Source: Pasteurellaceae bacterium Macca
Lineage (GTDB): Bacteria > Pseudomonadota > Gammaproteobacteria > Enterobacterales > Pasteurellaceae
Direction of reading: 5' to 3'
DNA length: 64,000 nucleotides
Assembly: GCA_023101485.1 (NCBI GenBank)
Contig: LVZB01000001.1
Span: forward strand, 248,001 to 312,000
Shown: positions 9,876-22,906 of the stretch, in pieces
Layout of the letters: the number at the start of each line of letters is the position of its first letter
How positions within the stretch are numbered: the stretch's first letter is position 1
Translations under genes and position numbers: made by a program
Notes under the pieces: generated by a model
Seen by the model: only the letters and a program-made list of their open reading frames with translations
Database searches by the model: none
Told to the model about the DNA's origin: nothing

Positions 9876-10499
9876 TTATTTCTCCACTTGTGCAGGTTTC
9901 CACGTTCTGAGACCCCAGATTAAGAAACCGATGATGAAGAACGCACTTGGTGCAAGCAGGAATAGACCATTTGCTTGATACCAACCACCATCTTGGATTG
10001 TTTGGAAAATGGTAATACCAAAGAGCTTACCTGAACCAATTAACTCGCGTAAGAAGGCAACGATAACAAGAATTGCACCATAGCCTAAGCCATTACCGAT
10101 ACCATCAACAAAGCTTTCTAACGGCTGTGATTTCATCGCAAAAGCTTCAGCACGACCCATTACGATACAGTTTGTGATAATCAAACCCACGAATACCGAT
10201 AACTGTTTTGAAAGATCGTAAGCATAAGCGCGTAGAATTTGGTCAACGAGAATTACCAATGAGGCAATGATCGCCATTTGTACAATAATACGCACGCTAT
10301 TTGGAATATAGTTGCGGATCATTGAGATAAACATACTCGAAAATGCTGTTACAAAGGATACCGCAATCGCCATCACAACCGCTGTTTGTAACTGAGTCGT
10401 TACCGCAAGGGCAGAACAGATACCTAAGATCTGTAAAGCAATTGGGTTGTTATCCGCCACTGGCGATAACAATAACTTTTTAAGATTGCTGCTTGCCAT
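9876..10499 (-). CDS. nqrD: Na+-NQR subunit D
   Basis: Integral membrane subunit of 207 residues with about six membrane segments and the conserved [10 protein letters not shown] and [13 protein letters not shown] stretches, whose cysteines belong to the membrane iron site shared with NqrE. Its start overlaps the end of nqrC by one base. Confidence 0.97.
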   Translation of the reverse strand: MASSNLKKLLLSPVADNNPIALQILGICSALAVTTQLQTAVVMAIAVSFVTAFSSMFISMIRNYIPNSVRIIVQMAIIASLVILVDQILRAYAYDLSKQLSVFVGLIITNCIVMGRAEAFAMKSQPLESFVDGIGNGLGYGAILVIVAFLRELIGSGKLFGITIFQTIQDGGWYQANGLFLLAPSAFFIIGFLIWGLRTWKPAQVEK

Positions 10500-11269
10500 T
10501 AGTTCGCTCCTGCTGCTTTAAATTTTGCAAGATAAGGCCCAAAACCATTTTGGCTGAACCAATATTTGAACGAGCCGTCCACCCCTTTTGAGGTTAACGT
10601 TGCACCAGATAAAGCATCCACACCGTGTTCTTTATCATTCATACCGCCTTTGCTGACGTGTATTGCAACATCCCCTTTTTCGTTAAATAATTTTTTACCA
10701 ACGAAATGGGCTTGCCAACGTGGATTTGCAATTTCCCCCCCAAGACCTGCGGTTTCCGCTTGATCATAGTAGGTTAAACCATTGATCGTGTTACCATCCG
10801 GTTGTACTGCAACGAAGGCATAAATGGTGGACCATAAACCGTTACCGTGCATAGGTAAAACGACTTGTGCAACTTTGTCAGCTTCATCTTTTACAAGATA
10901 AACTTCCGCATATTTAGCACGAACTTTGATATTCGCTTTATCATCTTCTGGCGCAATCGCTACATTTTGTGCGGGATCTTTCGCTGCTTGGCGAGCATCA
11001 AAGTTGCTCATACCTTCAACGTAATCACCCGTCGCTAAATCGACGATGCGTGGCTCAATAAATTTACCGTAAACGTCTTGAACGTTGATATTTTCTTTCA
11101 TTAAACCTGCTGCTTGTAAGATGTTTTTCTGTTTATCAAGCTGTTTTTGAATATCCTGTGTAGGTTTGAGCAACACTGCCGCCCCTGCCACGAATAAGGA
11201 ACAGATTAAACTTAATAACACGACAACCGTTAATGTGCCGCCTGTGCTGTCTTTGTTAAACTTAGCCAT
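10499..11269 (-). CDS. nqrC: Na+-NQR subunit C
   Basis: FMN-carrying subunit with a single N-terminal membrane anchor (about 12-34) and a large periplasmic domain. The motif SGATLT at 221-226 supplies the threonine (224) that bears covalent FMN. The start at 11269 ([11 protein letters not shown]) is preferred to an in-frame start 24 codons upstream because GGAGAG lies seven bases ahead. That start overlaps the nqrB stop region by eight bases. Length is then 256 residues, normal for the family. Confidence 0.96.
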   Translation of the reverse strand: MAKFNKDSTGGTLTVVVLLSLICSLFVAGAAVLLKPTQDIQKQLDKQKNILQAAGLMKENINVQDVYGKFIEPRIVDLATGDYVEGMSNFDARQAAKDPAQNVAIAPEDDKANIKVRAKYAEVYLVKDEADKVAQVVLPMHGNGLWSTIYAFVAVQPDGNTINGLTYYDQAETAGLGGEIANPRWQAHFVGKKLFNEKGDVAIHVSKGGMNDKEHGVDALSGATLTSKGVDGSFKYWFSQNGFGPYLAKFKAAGAN

Positions 11270-12500
11270 TGCGTGCTCTCCGACGTTTAATGTTAGCTTG
11301 AACAACAATGTAGTCGAAAATTGGTGCAAATAAGTTAGCAAATAAGATCGCTAACATCATACCTTCTGGGTATGCTGGGTTTACTACACGAATAATCACT
11401 GCCATTGTCCCAATTAATGCACCGTACCACCATTTACCTTTGTTAGTAAATGCCGCAGAGACTGGGTCTGTTGCCATAAAGAACATACCTAATGCAAAAC
11501 CACCTAATACAAAGTGCCAATGCCAAGGCATTGAAAAAAGCGGATTTGTTTCAGAACCAATAAGGTTAAAGAGAGTTGCCGTTACCACCATACCAATCAT
11601 CACACCGGCAATAATCCGCCAAGACGCAATACGAGCAAAAACGATAATCGCTGCGCCAATGATTAAAGCAAGGGTAGAAACTTCACCCACCGAACCTGGG
11701 ATATTACCTAAGAAAGCATCCATCCAAGTAATTGGTTGTTGAGTTGCAGTATGAATTAACGCACTTTGACCGCCTGCTGCCCATTGAGAAAGTGCTGTTG
11801 CACCTGAGAAGCCATCTGCAGCAGTCCAAACCATATCCCCCGAAATTTGACCCGGGTAGGCAAAGAATAGGAAAGCACGCCCCGCTAACGCAGGGTTCAT
11901 AAAGTTTTTCCCTACGCCACCGAAAACTTCTTTCGCTACAACCACACCAAAGGTTGCTGCTAATGCCGCTTGCCAAAGGGGTAATGTTGGCGGAACAATT
12001 AACGCTAAGAGAATCGAAGTGACAAAGAAACCTTCATTAATTTCATGCTTACGCACCATCGCAAAAAGCACTTCCCAGAAACCACCCACTAAGAAAATCG
12101 TGAGATAAATTGGTAGGAAGAAAATTGCCCCAAGCACCATTTTGCTTAATACGCCAGCTTCTGGCGAAACCAAGCCAAGAGCATTCGCTAAAGCGAAATG
12201 CCAATCATTGGCAACGTTATTCGCTAAATTTTGTGCAAAATCGCCCATACCTAAAGCAAGAATAGATTGTGCACCCACGTTATACATACCGTAGAACATT
12301 GCTGGGAATAACGCTAGCCAAACAATGATCATCATACGTTTTGAATCAATCGCATCACGAACGTGTGAATCTTTACGAGTCACCGTACCCGGTGTATAGA
12401 AAAGGGTGTAAGTTGCTTCAAACAACGCATACCACTTCTCAAACTTACCGCCTTTATGGAAAGCCGGTTCCATTTTCTGAAAAAGATCTTTTAAAGCCAT
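11262..12500 (-). CDS. nqrB: Na+-NQR subunit B
   Basis: Main membrane subunit (412 residues, about ten membrane helices) that forms the sodium channel and binds riboflavin and covalent FMN. The flavinylation motif SGATAL is at 232-237, with the modified threonine at 235. It is separated from nqrA by three bases and overlaps nqrC. Confidence 0.97.
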   Translation of the reverse strand: MALKDLFQKMEPAFHKGGKFEKWYALFEATYTLFYTPGTVTRKDSHVRDAIDSKRMMIIVWLALFPAMFYGMYNVGAQSILALGMGDFAQNLANNVANDWHFALANALGLVSPEAGVLSKMVLGAIFFLPIYLTIFLVGGFWEVLFAMVRKHEINEGFFVTSILLALIVPPTLPLWQAALAATFGVVVAKEVFGGVGKNFMNPALAGRAFLFFAYPGQISGDMVWTAADGFSGATALSQWAAGGQSALIHTATQQPITWMDAFLGNIPGSVGEVSTLALIIGAAIIVFARIASWRIIAGVMIGMVVTATLFNLIGSETNPLFSMPWHWHFVLGGFALGMFFMATDPVSAAFTNKGKWWYGALIGTMAVIIRVVNPAYPEGMMLAILFANLFAPIFDYIVVQANIKRRRARNG

Positions 12501-12503
12501 TTT

Positions 12504-13850
12504 TTAACCTTCCTTCTCGATCTTATCTAATGCTTGACGCAGAAGCGGCGCATACTCATTTTTGCCTGGGCAGACAAAAGTACAGAGCGCTAAATCTTCT
12601 TCATCTAATTCTAAGCAACCTAATGCCTGAGCAGAATCGGTATCGCCAGCACATAAATCACGCAACAACAATGTTGGGATAATATCTAACGGCATTACAC
12701 GCTCATAAGCACCAATTGGCACCATTGCACGCTCACCACCGTTTACTGCTGAGGTAAAGTTGAATAATTTTTTGCCAAAATGACCTAATACAGTACGCGT
12801 AATCGAGAATTTATTTGCACCTGGGGCAATCCAACCAAAGAACTCTTGATCACGACCTTCACGAATTACAGAGACTTGCAAGGCGTAACGACCTAAATAA
12901 TCGTGCGCACCGCTTGCTGTTGCACCGCTTAATACCGAACCTGAAATCACACGGTTTTCTCCCTCATTTAATTCATTAGCGGTTAATTGAGAAAGGTTTG
13001 CGCCTAATTGGGTACGCACTAAACGTGGATTTTTCACCTGTGGGCCGGCAAGCGCTACTACACGGTCGGTAAATAATTCACCTGTGGTAAATAATTTACC
13101 GATAGCGATCACATCTTGGTAATTCAAATACCAAACTTGCTTAGTAATGCTGACAGGATCAAGGAAATGAATATGCGTACCAGAAAGCCCAGCGGGGTGT
13201 GGGCCTGAGAAAGCAGTCACTTTCACATTAGCGACTTCAGCACTTGGTGTTGTGCTATCTGGTGCACGGCATAAATGAATCGTTTTTTCGCCATTGAATA
13301 GACGGTTTAACACGGTTAAGCCATCAACGAAATCTTGTTTTTGTTCATTTAACACAATTTCAGGATCAGCGGCGAGGGGATTGGTATCCATCGCATTGAC
13401 GAAAATCGAAGATGGATTTGCATCTAAAGCCGGCACTTTACTGAATGGGCGAGTACGAAATGCCGTCCATAAACCCGATTCAACTAAGTTTTGTTTCACT
13501 TGTTCAGAGCTAAGGCTGTTTAATGAAGCAGAATCATAACGGTTAAAGGTAACCTGCTCATCACCCGAAACAGAAATCACCACGGATTGAAGCACACGTT
13601 TCTCACCACGATGAATCGCTGTTACAGTACCACTCGCAGGGGCAGTGAATACCACACCAGAATTCTTTTTGTCTTCAAAAAGTACCTGACCTTTTTTCAC
13701 CACATCACCCTCACGCACCTTCATTGAAGGGCGCATTCCCACATACTCTTCACCAAGCACAGCAACTTCGCTAACGGGATTCCCGTTATGGATTACTTGC
13801 TCAGGTTTTCCCGAAATAGGGAGATCTAAGCCTTGTTTGATTGTAATCAT
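12504..13850 (-). CDS. nqrA: Na+-NQR subunit A
   Basis: Peripheral cytoplasmic subunit of 448 residues, implicated in quinone binding. It begins [18 protein letters not shown], typical of the family, and includes the [17 protein letters not shown] region. It is the first gene of the operon. No strong ribosome-binding sequence is seen ahead of the ATG; a perfect hairpin at 13886-13905 lies in the likely 5' untranslated region. Confidence 0.97.
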   Translation of the reverse strand: MITIKQGLDLPISGKPEQVIHNGNPVSEVAVLGEEYVGMRPSMKVREGDVVKKGQVLFEDKKNSGVVFTAPASGTVTAIHRGEKRVLQSVVISVSGDEQVTFNRYDSASLNSLSSEQVKQNLVESGLWTAFRTRPFSKVPALDANPSSIFVNAMDTNPLAADPEIVLNEQKQDFVDGLTVLNRLFNGEKTIHLCRAPDSTTPSAEVANVKVTAFSGPHPAGLSGTHIHFLDPVSITKQVWYLNYQDVIAIGKLFTTGELFTDRVVALAGPQVKNPRLVRTQLGANLSQLTANELNEGENRVISGSVLSGATASGAHDYLGRYALQVSVIREGRDQEFFGWIAPGANKFSITRTVLGHFGKKLFNFTSAVNGGERAMVPIGAYERVMPLDIIPTLLLRDLCAGDTDSAQALGCLELDEEDLALCTFVCPGKNEYAPLLRQALDKIEKEG

Positions 13851-14272
13851 ATTGTTTGCACTACTTTTGTTGGGTTAAAAATAATGGTTGTAGCAACCTA
13901 CAACCGCTGTATTGAGCCGCCGCCATTATTTAAAGTTAAAGGCGACATTAAGTTCTCAAATCGGATTTTATCTCATATTGTTTTGTTACAAAAAAGCAAC
14001 AGATAAAAATAAGCGGTTTATTCTAGCCAAAACGCCCACACTTTTCTACTTTTACCGTCTTTTTTCCCCTTTTTCGCCTTGAAAATTTGAACTAAATCAA
14101 CTTTCTTCGCCTCTTTAAAAGAAAATCGCGCCTCAAAAAGCAAAAAATCCCGCCAACAAGCGGTCAAATTTAGTAACAATTTTGCAAACTCTTTTACAAA
14201 AAATTTGATGCTAGTCAAATCTGACTGATAGGGATAAAATAACTACATTATTTTGAACTGATGGAATTACTT
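13851..14272. other. Divergent nqrA / nfuA intergenic region
   Basis: Contains a perfect inverted repeat GGTTGTAG-CAAC-CTACAACC at 13886-13905, 36 bases ahead of nqrA. It also holds one extended uptake word near 14157 and a -10-like TAAAAT about 35 bases before nfuA. A 66-codon frame on the minus strand (14018-14218) is Lys/Phe-rich and runs across the uptake word, so it is probably not a gene. Confidence 0.6.
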
Positions 14273-14854
14273 ATGAATATTACTATCTCTGATGCAGCAC
14301 AAAGCCACTTCCGCAAACTCCTTGACCAACAAGAAGAAGGTACAAACATCCGTATTTTTGTGGTTAATCCTGGCACACCAAGTGCAGAGTGTGGTGTCTC
14401 CTACTGCCCTGCCAACGCCGTTGAAGCAAGCGATACTGAAATCAAATTTAAGCAATTCTCTGCTTTTATTGATGACATCAGCCTGCCATTTTTAGAAGAT
14501 GCCGAAATTGATTACGTCACCGACCCAATGGGCTCACAACTCACACTAAAAGCACCAAATGCCAAAATGCGTAAAGTCGCCGATGATGCGCCTTTTATTG
14601 ATCGCCTAGATTATGTCATTCAAACCCAAGTGAATCCTCAATTAGCCAGCCACGGTGGGCGTGTTACCCTTGTGGAACTCACTGACGATGGCTATGCTAT
14701 TTTACAATTTGGTGGTGGTTGTAACGGCTGTTCAATGGTGGATGTCACCCTCAAAGAAGGTATCGAAAAACAGCTCCTCGCCCAATTCCCGAATGAATTA
14801 AAAGGCGTGAAAGATGCCACCGAGCACCAACACGGCGAACATTCTTACTACTAA
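14273..14854 (+). CDS. nfuA: Fe-S cluster biogenesis protein NfuA
   Basis: Carrier that assembles a 4Fe-4S cluster and passes it to client enzymes, especially under oxidative stress or iron limitation. The 193-residue protein has a degenerate A-type N-terminal domain (Cys40 and Cys45 retained) and a C-terminal Nfu domain with the cluster-binding CNGC at Cys150 and Cys153. The start at 14273 ([10 protein letters not shown]) is preferred to one four codons earlier because family members begin at this point and GGAAT lies upstream. A hairpin with T-run follows at 14874-14903. Confidence 0.96.
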   Translation: MNITISDAAQSHFRKLLDQQEEGTNIRIFVVNPGTPSAECGVSYCPANAVEASDTEIKFKQFSAFIDDISLPFLEDAEIDYVTDPMGSQLTLKAPNAKMRKVADDAPFIDRLDYVIQTQVNPQLASHGGRVTLVELTDDGYAILQFGGGCNGCSMVDVTLKEGIEKQLLAQFPNELKGVKDATEHQHGEHSYY

Positions 14855-14873
14855 TCACCCCATTTTCGCCCTT

Positions 14874-14903
14874 ATTCCCCCCTTTTTACAGGGGGAATCG
14901 TTT
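14874..14903 (+). terminator. nfuA terminator
   Basis: ATTCCCCC-cttttttaca-GGGGGAAT followed by CGTTTTT, just upstream of an extended uptake word. Confidence 0.75.
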
Positions 14904-14976
14904 TTACAAGCGGTCAAATTTAATGAACAATTTGCACCACAGAATCTCCTTTACTTAGCCAGAGAAAACTTACACC

Positions 14977-15969
14977 ATGCAAAACGCTCACTTCTACCGC
15001 GGTCGCTTTTCCGTTGCGCCCATGTTGGATTGGACAACTCGCCACTGTCGCTATTTCCACCGCCAATTTAGCCAAGAAACGTTACTCTATACCGAAATGA
15101 TCACCGCACCGGCGATCCTCCACGCTAAGTACGATCTTCTTGCCTACGATCCCCAAGAAAACCCCGTTGCACTACAACTTGGCGGCAGCGATCCACAGCA
15201 ACTTGCCCAGTGTGCCAAACGGGTTGCACAACGTGGCTATGCGGAGATCAACCTCAATGTCGGTTGCCCTTCGGATCGGGTACAAAATGGGATGTTCGGG
15301 GCGTGCTTAATGGCAAAAGCCGATCTCGTGGCGAAATGTGTGGAAGAGATGAAAAATGCCGTGGAGATTCCCGTAACCGTTAAACACCGTATTGGGATTG
15401 ACGATCTTGACAGCTATGAATTTCTCTGTGATTTTATTGAAAAAGTGAAGCCCTACTGTGATGATTTTATCGTCCATGCGCGTAAAGCCTGGCTAACGGG
15501 GCTCAGCCCCAAAGAAAACCGTGAAATTCCCCCCCTTGATTATGAACGTGTGTATCAGCTCAAACGGGATTTTCCGCAGTTAAAGATCAGCATTAACGGG
15601 GGCGTTAAAACGATTGATGAAATCAAGCACCATTTGCAGTTTGTCGATGGCGTTATGGTGGGGCGAGAAGCCTACCAAAATCCGTCTTTATTAGGTCAAA
15701 TTGACCAAGCCTTATTCGATGCAAACGCTCCAATCATTACCGCCAGACAAGCGGTGGAAAATATGTTCCCTTATATTGAACAGCAATTAAGCGAAGGGGT
15801 TTATCTCAACCATATCGTCCGCCATATGCTCGGTGCATTCCAACATTGCAAAGGTGCGCGCCAATGGCGAAGACATTTAAGCGAAAATGCCACCAAGCAA
15901 GGAGCTGGGGTTGAAGTGGTGGAACAGGCGTTGGCTTTTGTGGAGGAAAATCCGCTTACAGAAAATTAA
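14977..15969 (+). CDS. dusA: tRNA-dihydrouridine synthase A
   Basis: FMN/NADPH enzyme reducing uridines 20/20a in the tRNA D-loop. The 330-residue protein begins [10 protein letters not shown] and contains the active-site [20 protein letters not shown] segment with the catalytic cysteine. It also has [20 protein letters not shown], which is close to E. coli DusA and distinguishes it from DusB and DusC. No further gene follows on this strand before the next convergent unit. Confidence 0.96.
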   Translation: MQNAHFYRGRFSVAPMLDWTTRHCRYFHRQFSQETLLYTEMITAPAILHAKYDLLAYDPQENPVALQLGGSDPQQLAQCAKRVAQRGYAEINLNVGCPSDRVQNGMFGACLMAKADLVAKCVEEMKNAVEIPVTVKHRIGIDDLDSYEFLCDFIEKVKPYCDDFIVHARKAWLTGLSPKENREIPPLDYERVYQLKRDFPQLKISINGGVKTIDEIKHHLQFVDGVMVGREAYQNPSLLGQIDQALFDANAPIITARQAVENMFPYIEQQLSEGVYLNHIVRHMLGAFQHCKGARQWRRHLSENATKQGAGVEVVEQALAFVEENPLTEN

Positions 15970-16043
15970 TTTTTGCCGGTATTTAAAATATAAAGGGGAG
16001 TTAATGCTCCCCTACACCTCAATGCTATTTAGGAATGGCTAAG

Positions 16044-17123
16044 TTAAGCAAACATCGATTCGGCAATAAATAGCCGTTTTTGCATTAAATCAATTTCTGC
16101 TTCGACTCCGTAGGGAAACATCGTGCGTGGATAAGCATGCCCAAAATTCACATTATAGAAAATCGGTAAATCGGGGTTAGCAATCACGTCACAAAAAACA
16201 TGTTTATACTCTTTATAGAAGGCATTATCTTGGGGTTTGCCAACGATTATCCCCTTCACCACATCAAAAATCCCTTGTGCTTTGAGGGCTTTTAGCATTG
16301 TGCGTAGCTTATCTGGTGTTGCTTTGCCTTCGGAACTTTCTAAGAAAATAAGTTTATCTTGCCATTCTGCTTGGCTTGGAAAAAGCTGATATTTTTGGGT
16401 AATTTCCACCGCTTGGGCATCACGATTGCCTGAAAGTAGCGCATATAAACTTTCAATACAGCCCCCCAATAATCGCCCCCGAACAACGCCCTGATTTGCC
16501 CCTTGTAAAACTTCATAACCGTGCATTTCTTTATGTGCTAAACGTGAAATGCCCCGTTGAGCTTCGGAGTGATCTTTTCGCTCTTCATACCAAATTGGGC
16601 TTGATAAAATTTCGGTGCGTTCTGCCGTGCCAAAAAACTGCTTTAAGGCTAAATGGGTGTAGGGTAATAAGTCATTATCCCATTCCGCCAGATCGCATAA
16701 AAAGCAATGCCCGTAGAAAGAACTTAGCCCTAATTTATAAAGCATTAAATGATTAACGGTAGTATCAGAAAAGCCGGTAAAAACTTTCGGGTGAGTTTTG
16801 ACGTAATTGCAAAAATGGGCGTCATCAAAGAGATAAGGGGCAAGGCGGAAAGTATCGACGCCACCAATGGCACACATAATGCCTTTAATTTCATCATCAT
16901 AAAAAGCGGTTTTGAGATCGTCCGCCCGTGCCTACGGGTTTTCGGCTAAAAATGTCAAGCCTTTTAAGGCATTCGGCATAAAAACCGGTTCAAGCCCTAA
17001 ATCTTTTAGGCGTTGTATGCCAAGCTCTCGTTGGGCTTGGCAAAATTGTTCCCCTAATAGACCGCTTGAAAGGCTGACAATGGCGACTTTATCGCCTTTT
17101 TGTAATGGCTTGGGTTTACGCAT
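16044..17123 (-). pseudogene. S66-family (LD-carboxypeptidase / MccF-like) peptidase gene interrupted by an amber codon
   Basis: Two reading frames lie in the same phase and are separated only by one TAG at 16932-16934. Reading through gives about 359 residues, normal for the S66 family, and the sequence across the stop (LAENP-stop-ARADDLKTAFYDD) fits family members without any gap. The start at 17123 has AGGAGG five to six bases upstream. The downstream part keeps the serine nucleophile in GFSDTTVN, the glutamate in LESSEGKATP and the histidine in NFGHAYPRT. This is a nonsense mutation, a sequencing error or, less likely, programmed read-through. Intact members hydrolyse muropeptide L,D-bonds or detoxify microcin C-type compounds; which applies here is unknown. 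Confidence 0.8.
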
Positions 17124-17202
17124 TTTTCCTCCTATTTGATAGATTGATCTTTTTATTTTTCTTTGCAACTTATCAAACAATGCGTAAAAAATGAATGATT
17201 TT

Positions 17203-19217
<2,015 letters not shown>

Positions 19218-19350
19218 TCATTTAAAAATGTCTAGTCAAGCGGTCAAATTTAACAAAAATTTTGCAAAATTGTGTATAGGGGCTTTCTACTTTTAGCCAG
19301 AAAGGTATAATCGCCCTCTTTTTCAAATAGCATTTTTATGAGCAAACCCT

Positions 19351-19611
19351 ATGGCACTACTGATTACCCACAAATGCACCAACTGTGATATGTGCGAACC
19401 TGAATGCCCAAATCAGGCTATTTCGATGGGGGAGGAAATCTATGTCATTGATCCTGCACTTTGTACGGAATGTGTCGGCCATTATGAAGTTCCCACTTGC
19501 CAAAAAGTTTGCCCAATTAACAGTTGCATCATCACCGACCCTGACAATATTGAAAGCAATGAACAGCTTTGGGAACGCTTTGTGCTGATTCACCACGCCG
19601 ATAAACTCTAA
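19351..19611 (+). CDS. yfhL: YfhL-family 2[4Fe-4S] ferredoxin
   Basis: Small electron carrier of 86 residues with two cluster motifs. The first is CTNCDMCEPEC and the second is C-x2-C-x8-C-x3-C (CTEC...CQKVCP), the insertion typical of Allochromatium/YfhL-type ferredoxins. The ATG at 19351 gives the family N-terminus MALLITHKCTNC. Monocistronic, with a terminator at 19638-19672. Confidence 0.93.
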   Translation: MALLITHKCTNCDMCEPECPNQAISMGEEIYVIDPALCTECVGHYEVPTCQKVCPINSCIITDPDNIESNEQLWERFVLIHHADKL

Positions 19612-19637
19612 TCATTTTCCGATAAAAAGGCATAAAA

Positions 19638-19672
19638 AAAAGACCCCTTGCTAAAACAAGCGGTCTTTTTTT
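19638..19672. terminator. Terminator between yfhL and deoD, containing an uptake word
   Basis: AAAAAGACC-cc-TTG and CAAG-c-GGTCTTTTT form a stem with A-run and T-run on opposite sides, so it can serve both convergent units. The right arm is an ACAAGCGGTC uptake word. Confidence 0.8.
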
Positions 19673-19695
19673 TCTACTTTTTTGCTTTTTGCAAA

Positions 19696-20412
19696 TTATG
19701 CTTTATCAGCAATTAACACCGTTTCAAGGGCAATTTCAATCATTTCATTTAGGGTTAATTGACGATCTGCGGCATCAATTTGCGCCCCTGTACGAATATG
19801 ATCAGAAACGGTACAGATAGTTAAAGCTTTCGCGCCAAACTCTGCGGCAACACCGTAGATCCCAGCTGCTTCCATTTCTACCCCTAAGATGCCATGTTTT
19901 TCCATACGGTCGAACATTTCCACATCCGGTGTGTAGAAAAGATCCGTTGAGAACATATTACCAACACGCACAGCCACGTTTTTCTCTTTTGCTGCTTGCA
20001 CCGCTGCTTGGGTTAAATCAAAGTCAGCAATAGCGGCAAAATCATTGTCTTTAAAGCGGATACGATTCACCTTAGAATCGGTACAAGCACCTAAGCCAAT
20101 AATCACATCACGCACATTGACATCAGCGCGCACCGCACCGCAAGTCCCGATACGAATGATTTTTTTCACACCATATTCGGTGATTAGCTCTTTGGTATAG
20201 ATAGAGCAAGATGGAATCCCCATACCGTGTCCCATGACGGAAATACGGCGACCTTTGTAAGTCCCTGTGTAACCAAACATATTGCGTACATCAGTGACAA
20301 GCTCAGGATTTTCAAGGAAGTTTTCGGCAATATATTTTGCACGAAGTGGATCGCCCGGCATTAAAACTACGTCAGCGAAAGCTCCTGCGGGAGCGTTAAT
20401 ATGTGGAGTCAT
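19696..20412 (-). CDS. deoD: Purine nucleoside phosphorylase, DeoD type
   Basis: Phosphorolysis of purine (deoxy)nucleosides to free base and (deoxy)ribose-1-phosphate. The 238-residue protein has the phosphate-binding [11 protein letters not shown] (about 21-31) and the hexameric-PNP signature [14 protein letters not shown], plus the substrate-site EMEAAGIY and TVSDH. It is last in a nupC-deoC-deoD series on the same strand. Confidence 0.97.
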   Translation of the reverse strand: MTPHINAPAGAFADVVLMPGDPLRAKYIAENFLENPELVTDVRNMFGYTGTYKGRRISVMGHGMGIPSCSIYTKELITEYGVKKIIRIGTCGAVRADVNVRDVIIGLGACTDSKVNRIRFKDNDFAAIADFDLTQAAVQAAKEKNVAVRVGNMFSTDLFYTPDVEMFDRMEKHGILGVEMEAAGIYGVAAEFGAKALTICTVSDHIRTGAQIDAADRQLTLNEMIEIALETVLIADKA

Positions 20413-20494
20413 GGTTTGTCCTCTTGATTTAAACTCACAAAAAGGGAGCGATTATAGCGGAATTTCTTTAATTTGGGGCAAAATTGACCGCTTG

Positions 20495-21274
20495 TTAGTA
20501 ACCTGAAACCTGACTATTTGCCTGTTTATCATTCAAGGTGGCTAACAAATTCGCTAATAAACTTGATGCACCAAAGCGGAAATGAGCTTGATTGACCCAA
20601 TTTTCCCCTAAAATGCGTTGCGCTAAATGGAGATACTGCTGTGCTTCTTCACTGGTTTTCACGCCCCCTGCGGCTTTAAAGCCCACACGATCAGCCACGC
20701 CAAGATCGGAAATAGTGTTCAACATAATCTCTGCGGAAGTTAATGTGGCATTAACCGCTACTTTTCCTGTGGAGGTTTTAATAAAATCGGCACCAGCTTG
20801 AATCGCAATTTCGGAAGCTTTACGGATCGCCCGCTCTGTTTTAAGCTCTCCGGTTTCAATAATGACTTTAAGTAATACATTGGCAGAGTGGCACACCGCT
20901 TTACACTGTTTCACCAATTCAAAGCCCACTTCCTCATTACCAGCCAACAAAGCACGGTAAGGGAATACCACATCGACTTCATCTGCCCCGTAGGCAATCG
21001 CCGCTTGGGTTTCTCGCACCGCAATTTCAATATCATCGTTTCCGTGAGGGAAGTTGGTGACAGTGGCAATTTTGACTTGCTCGATACCTAGTGATTTCAA
21101 GGTTTTACGAGCAATCGGCACAAAACGGGGATAAACACACAAGGCGGCTGGTGTGCCGAATGCGGTTTTCGCTTGTTGACAAAGCGCAATGACTTTTTCA
21201 TCGGTATCATTATCGTTAAGGGTAGTGAGATCCATTAAGGATAATGCTTGTTGAGCAATTTGTTTTAAAGACAT
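20495..21274 (-). CDS. deoC: Deoxyribose-phosphate aldolase
   Basis: Class I aldolase splitting 2-deoxyribose-5-phosphate into glyceraldehyde-3-phosphate and acetaldehyde. The 259-residue protein has the Schiff-base lysine in FIKTSTGK and a second catalytic lysine in [10 protein letters not shown]. It lies between nupC (106-base gap) and deoD (82-base gap), consistent with a deoxynucleoside-use operon. deoA and deoB are not in the window. Confidence 0.97.
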   Translation of the reverse strand: MSLKQIAQQALSLMDLTTLNDNDTDEKVIALCQQAKTAFGTPAALCVYPRFVPIARKTLKSLGIEQVKIATVTNFPHGNDDIEIAVRETQAAIAYGADEVDVVFPYRALLAGNEEVGFELVKQCKAVCHSANVLLKVIIETGELKTERAIRKASEIAIQAGADFIKTSTGKVAVNATLTSAEIMLNTISDLGVADRVGFKAAGGVKTSEEAQQYLHLAQRILGENWVNQAHFRFGASSLLANLLATLNDKQANSQVSGY

Positions 21275-21347
21275 AGAAATTCCTTATTAACATGAATGCA
21301 AAAAATAGGACGGATTTGACCGCTTGTTATAAGAAAAAGAAGAAAGG

Positions 21348-21371
21348 CACACCACTGTTACCAGTGGTGTG
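21348..21371 (-). terminator. Hairpin between nupC and deoC
   Basis: CACACCACTG-gtaa-CAGTGGTGTG on the minus strand, followed by a U-rich but interrupted tract (CCTTTCTTCTTTTTC). Probably a leaky terminator or mRNA-processing hairpin that tunes deoCD relative to nupC. Confidence 0.55.
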
Positions 21372-21380
21372 TGAAAAGAA

Positions 21381-22649
21381 TTAGAGGACTGCGCCACCAA
21401 TACCAATGAATAGACCAGCAATCGCTGCACTCATAAAGTTAGAAAGTGTCCCTGCAGCAACGGCTTTTAAGCCCATTTTTGCAACATCGCTACGACGATT
21501 TGGTGCCATACCACCAATACCACCGATTAAGATCGCAATAGAACTGAAGTTTGCGAAACCACAAAGGGCGAAAGTAATGATCGCAATCGTTTTTTCACTT
21601 AATACAACGGCTGTTTCTGGTTTTAAGTAGTTAGCAAAATCCGCATAAGCGACAAATTCATTCAGTACTAATTTTTGACCGATCAATGAACCTGCTACTT
21701 GAGCTTCTTGACCCCATGGCACACCAATTAACCAAGCAAGTGGTTGGAAGACATAACCTAATAACGATTGAAGGGTCACATTTTCATATCCGATTAAAGC
21801 TGCACCCCAACCAATAAAACCGTTAAGCATTGCAATTAAAGCGATGAAAGCAAGTAACATTGCTCCTACGTTCATGGCTAACTGCATACCGCCAAAAGCA
21901 CCCACAGCTGCGGCTTCAATGACATTTGACGGTTTTTCCTCAGCATCTTCTGCTTTTAATTCATCTTTGAAAGATTCTGTTTGTGGATGGATAATTTTTG
22001 CAAAGAGTAAACCACCCGGTGCTGCCATAAATGAGGCGGCGATTAAGTAAGGAAGAGGAACACCCATTCCTGCATAACCGATCATCACCGCACCAGCAAC
22101 AGAAGCCACACCACCACACATCACGGCAAATAACTCTGAATTTGTCATGCCTTTAATATACGGTTTAATCAATAAAGGCGCTTCGGTTTGACCAACGAAA
22201 ATGTTTGCCGCTGCAGACATAGATTCCGCTTTTGATGTACCTAATACGGCTTGTAATGCACCACCAAGAATACGGATGATCACTTGCATAATACCGAGGT
22301 AATAAAGTACTGAAATTAATGCGGAGAAGAAAATAATTGGAGGGAGAACACGAAGAGCGAAGACGAAACCACCGCCACCAAACACTTCGAACATTTTGTC
22401 ACTAACTAAGCCACCAAATAGAAAACTGATACCATCATTACCGTAGTTCATCAAAGCACTCACACCTTGTGCCGCTTTTAATAAACCTTCACGCCCCCAA
22501 GGCACATAAAGCACTAACGCACCAATGGCAATTTGGAAAATCAACGCACCAACAACTGTACGGACGTTAATCGCTTTTTTGTTATTAGATAATAAAAATG
22601 CAATGACAAGCAGTGCAAAAATACCTAATAGGCTATTTAATATACTCAT
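21381..22649 (-). CDS. nupC: Concentrative nucleoside transporter NupC
   Basis: Proton- or sodium-coupled nucleoside importer of the CNT family in the inner membrane. The start at 22649 (MSILNSLLGIFALL) is chosen because GAGG lies six bases upstream and the preceding 16 codons are not family-like. The 422-residue protein has about ten membrane segments and family motifs such as GQTEAPLLIKPY and ALCGFANFSSIAI. It heads nupC-deoC-deoD. A LacI-type palindrome at 22768-22783 and a CRP-like site at 22802-22817 lie upstream, between it and nanE. Confidence 0.95.
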   Translation of the reverse strand: MSILNSLLGIFALLVIAFLLSNNKKAINVRTVVGALIFQIAIGALVLYVPWGREGLLKAAQGVSALMNYGNDGISFLFGGLVSDKMFEVFGGGGFVFALRVLPPIIFFSALISVLYYLGIMQVIIRILGGALQAVLGTSKAESMSAAANIFVGQTEAPLLIKPYIKGMTNSELFAVMCGGVASVAGAVMIGYAGMGVPLPYLIAASFMAAPGGLLFAKIIHPQTESFKDELKAEDAEEKPSNVIEAAAVGAFGGMQLAMNVGAMLLAFIALIAMLNGFIGWGAALIGYENVTLQSLLGYVFQPLAWLIGVPWGQEAQVAGSLIGQKLVLNEFVAYADFANYLKPETAVVLSEKTIAIITFALCGFANFSSIAILIGGIGGMAPNRRSDVAKMGLKAVAAGTLSNFMSAAIAGLFIGIGGAVL

Positions 22650-22767
22650 TTGAAACCTCAAAAGAACGAGTGAGAAAGGAACTATTTTTGTCGCCAAAAA
22701 TAGGGTAAGAAAAAAGTTCCGCCACTATACCAATTTTTTTTGTCAAAATCTTAAAATTTTTTCAATA

Positions 22768-22783
22768 TGCAAACGATTGCTCG
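22768..22783. promoter_or_regulatory. PurR/LacI-family-like operator between nupC and nanE
   Basis: ATGCAAACGATTGCTC carries GCAAACGATTGC, one base from the perfect PurR core GCAAACGTTTGC that is present at purD in this same window. It could repress nupC or, if bound by another LacI-family protein, nanE. Confidence 0.45.
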
Positions 22784-22801
22784 CTAGGCTTTATTCAAAA
22801 A

Positions 22802-22817
22802 TTTGATCTACTTCTCA
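22802..22817. promoter_or_regulatory. Possible CRP site between nupC and nanE
   Basis: TTTGA-TCTACT-TCTCA matches eight of ten defined positions of TGTGA-N6-TCACA, with the correct 6-base spacer. Carbon-source control would suit both flanking genes. Confidence 0.4.
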
Positions 22818-22906
22818 CTTTTGCGTGGCATAGATTGCAATTCCCACAAGCTAGGATTATGCTTTGGAGCATTTCTTCTTTCTTTAAGAATTTTAGTGGA
22901 GTTTTT

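Noticed and set aside
14018..14218. 66-codon minus-strand frame between nqrA and nfuA
   Set aside because: Lys/Phe-rich, crosses an uptake word, lacks a ribosome-binding site and resembles no family.
16932..16934. Selenocysteine or pyrrolysine-like recoding at the TAG in the S66 gene
   Set aside because: TAG is not a selenocysteine codon, pyrrolysine use is not known in this family of bacteria, and no downstream recoding structure was seen. Mutation or sequencing error is simpler.
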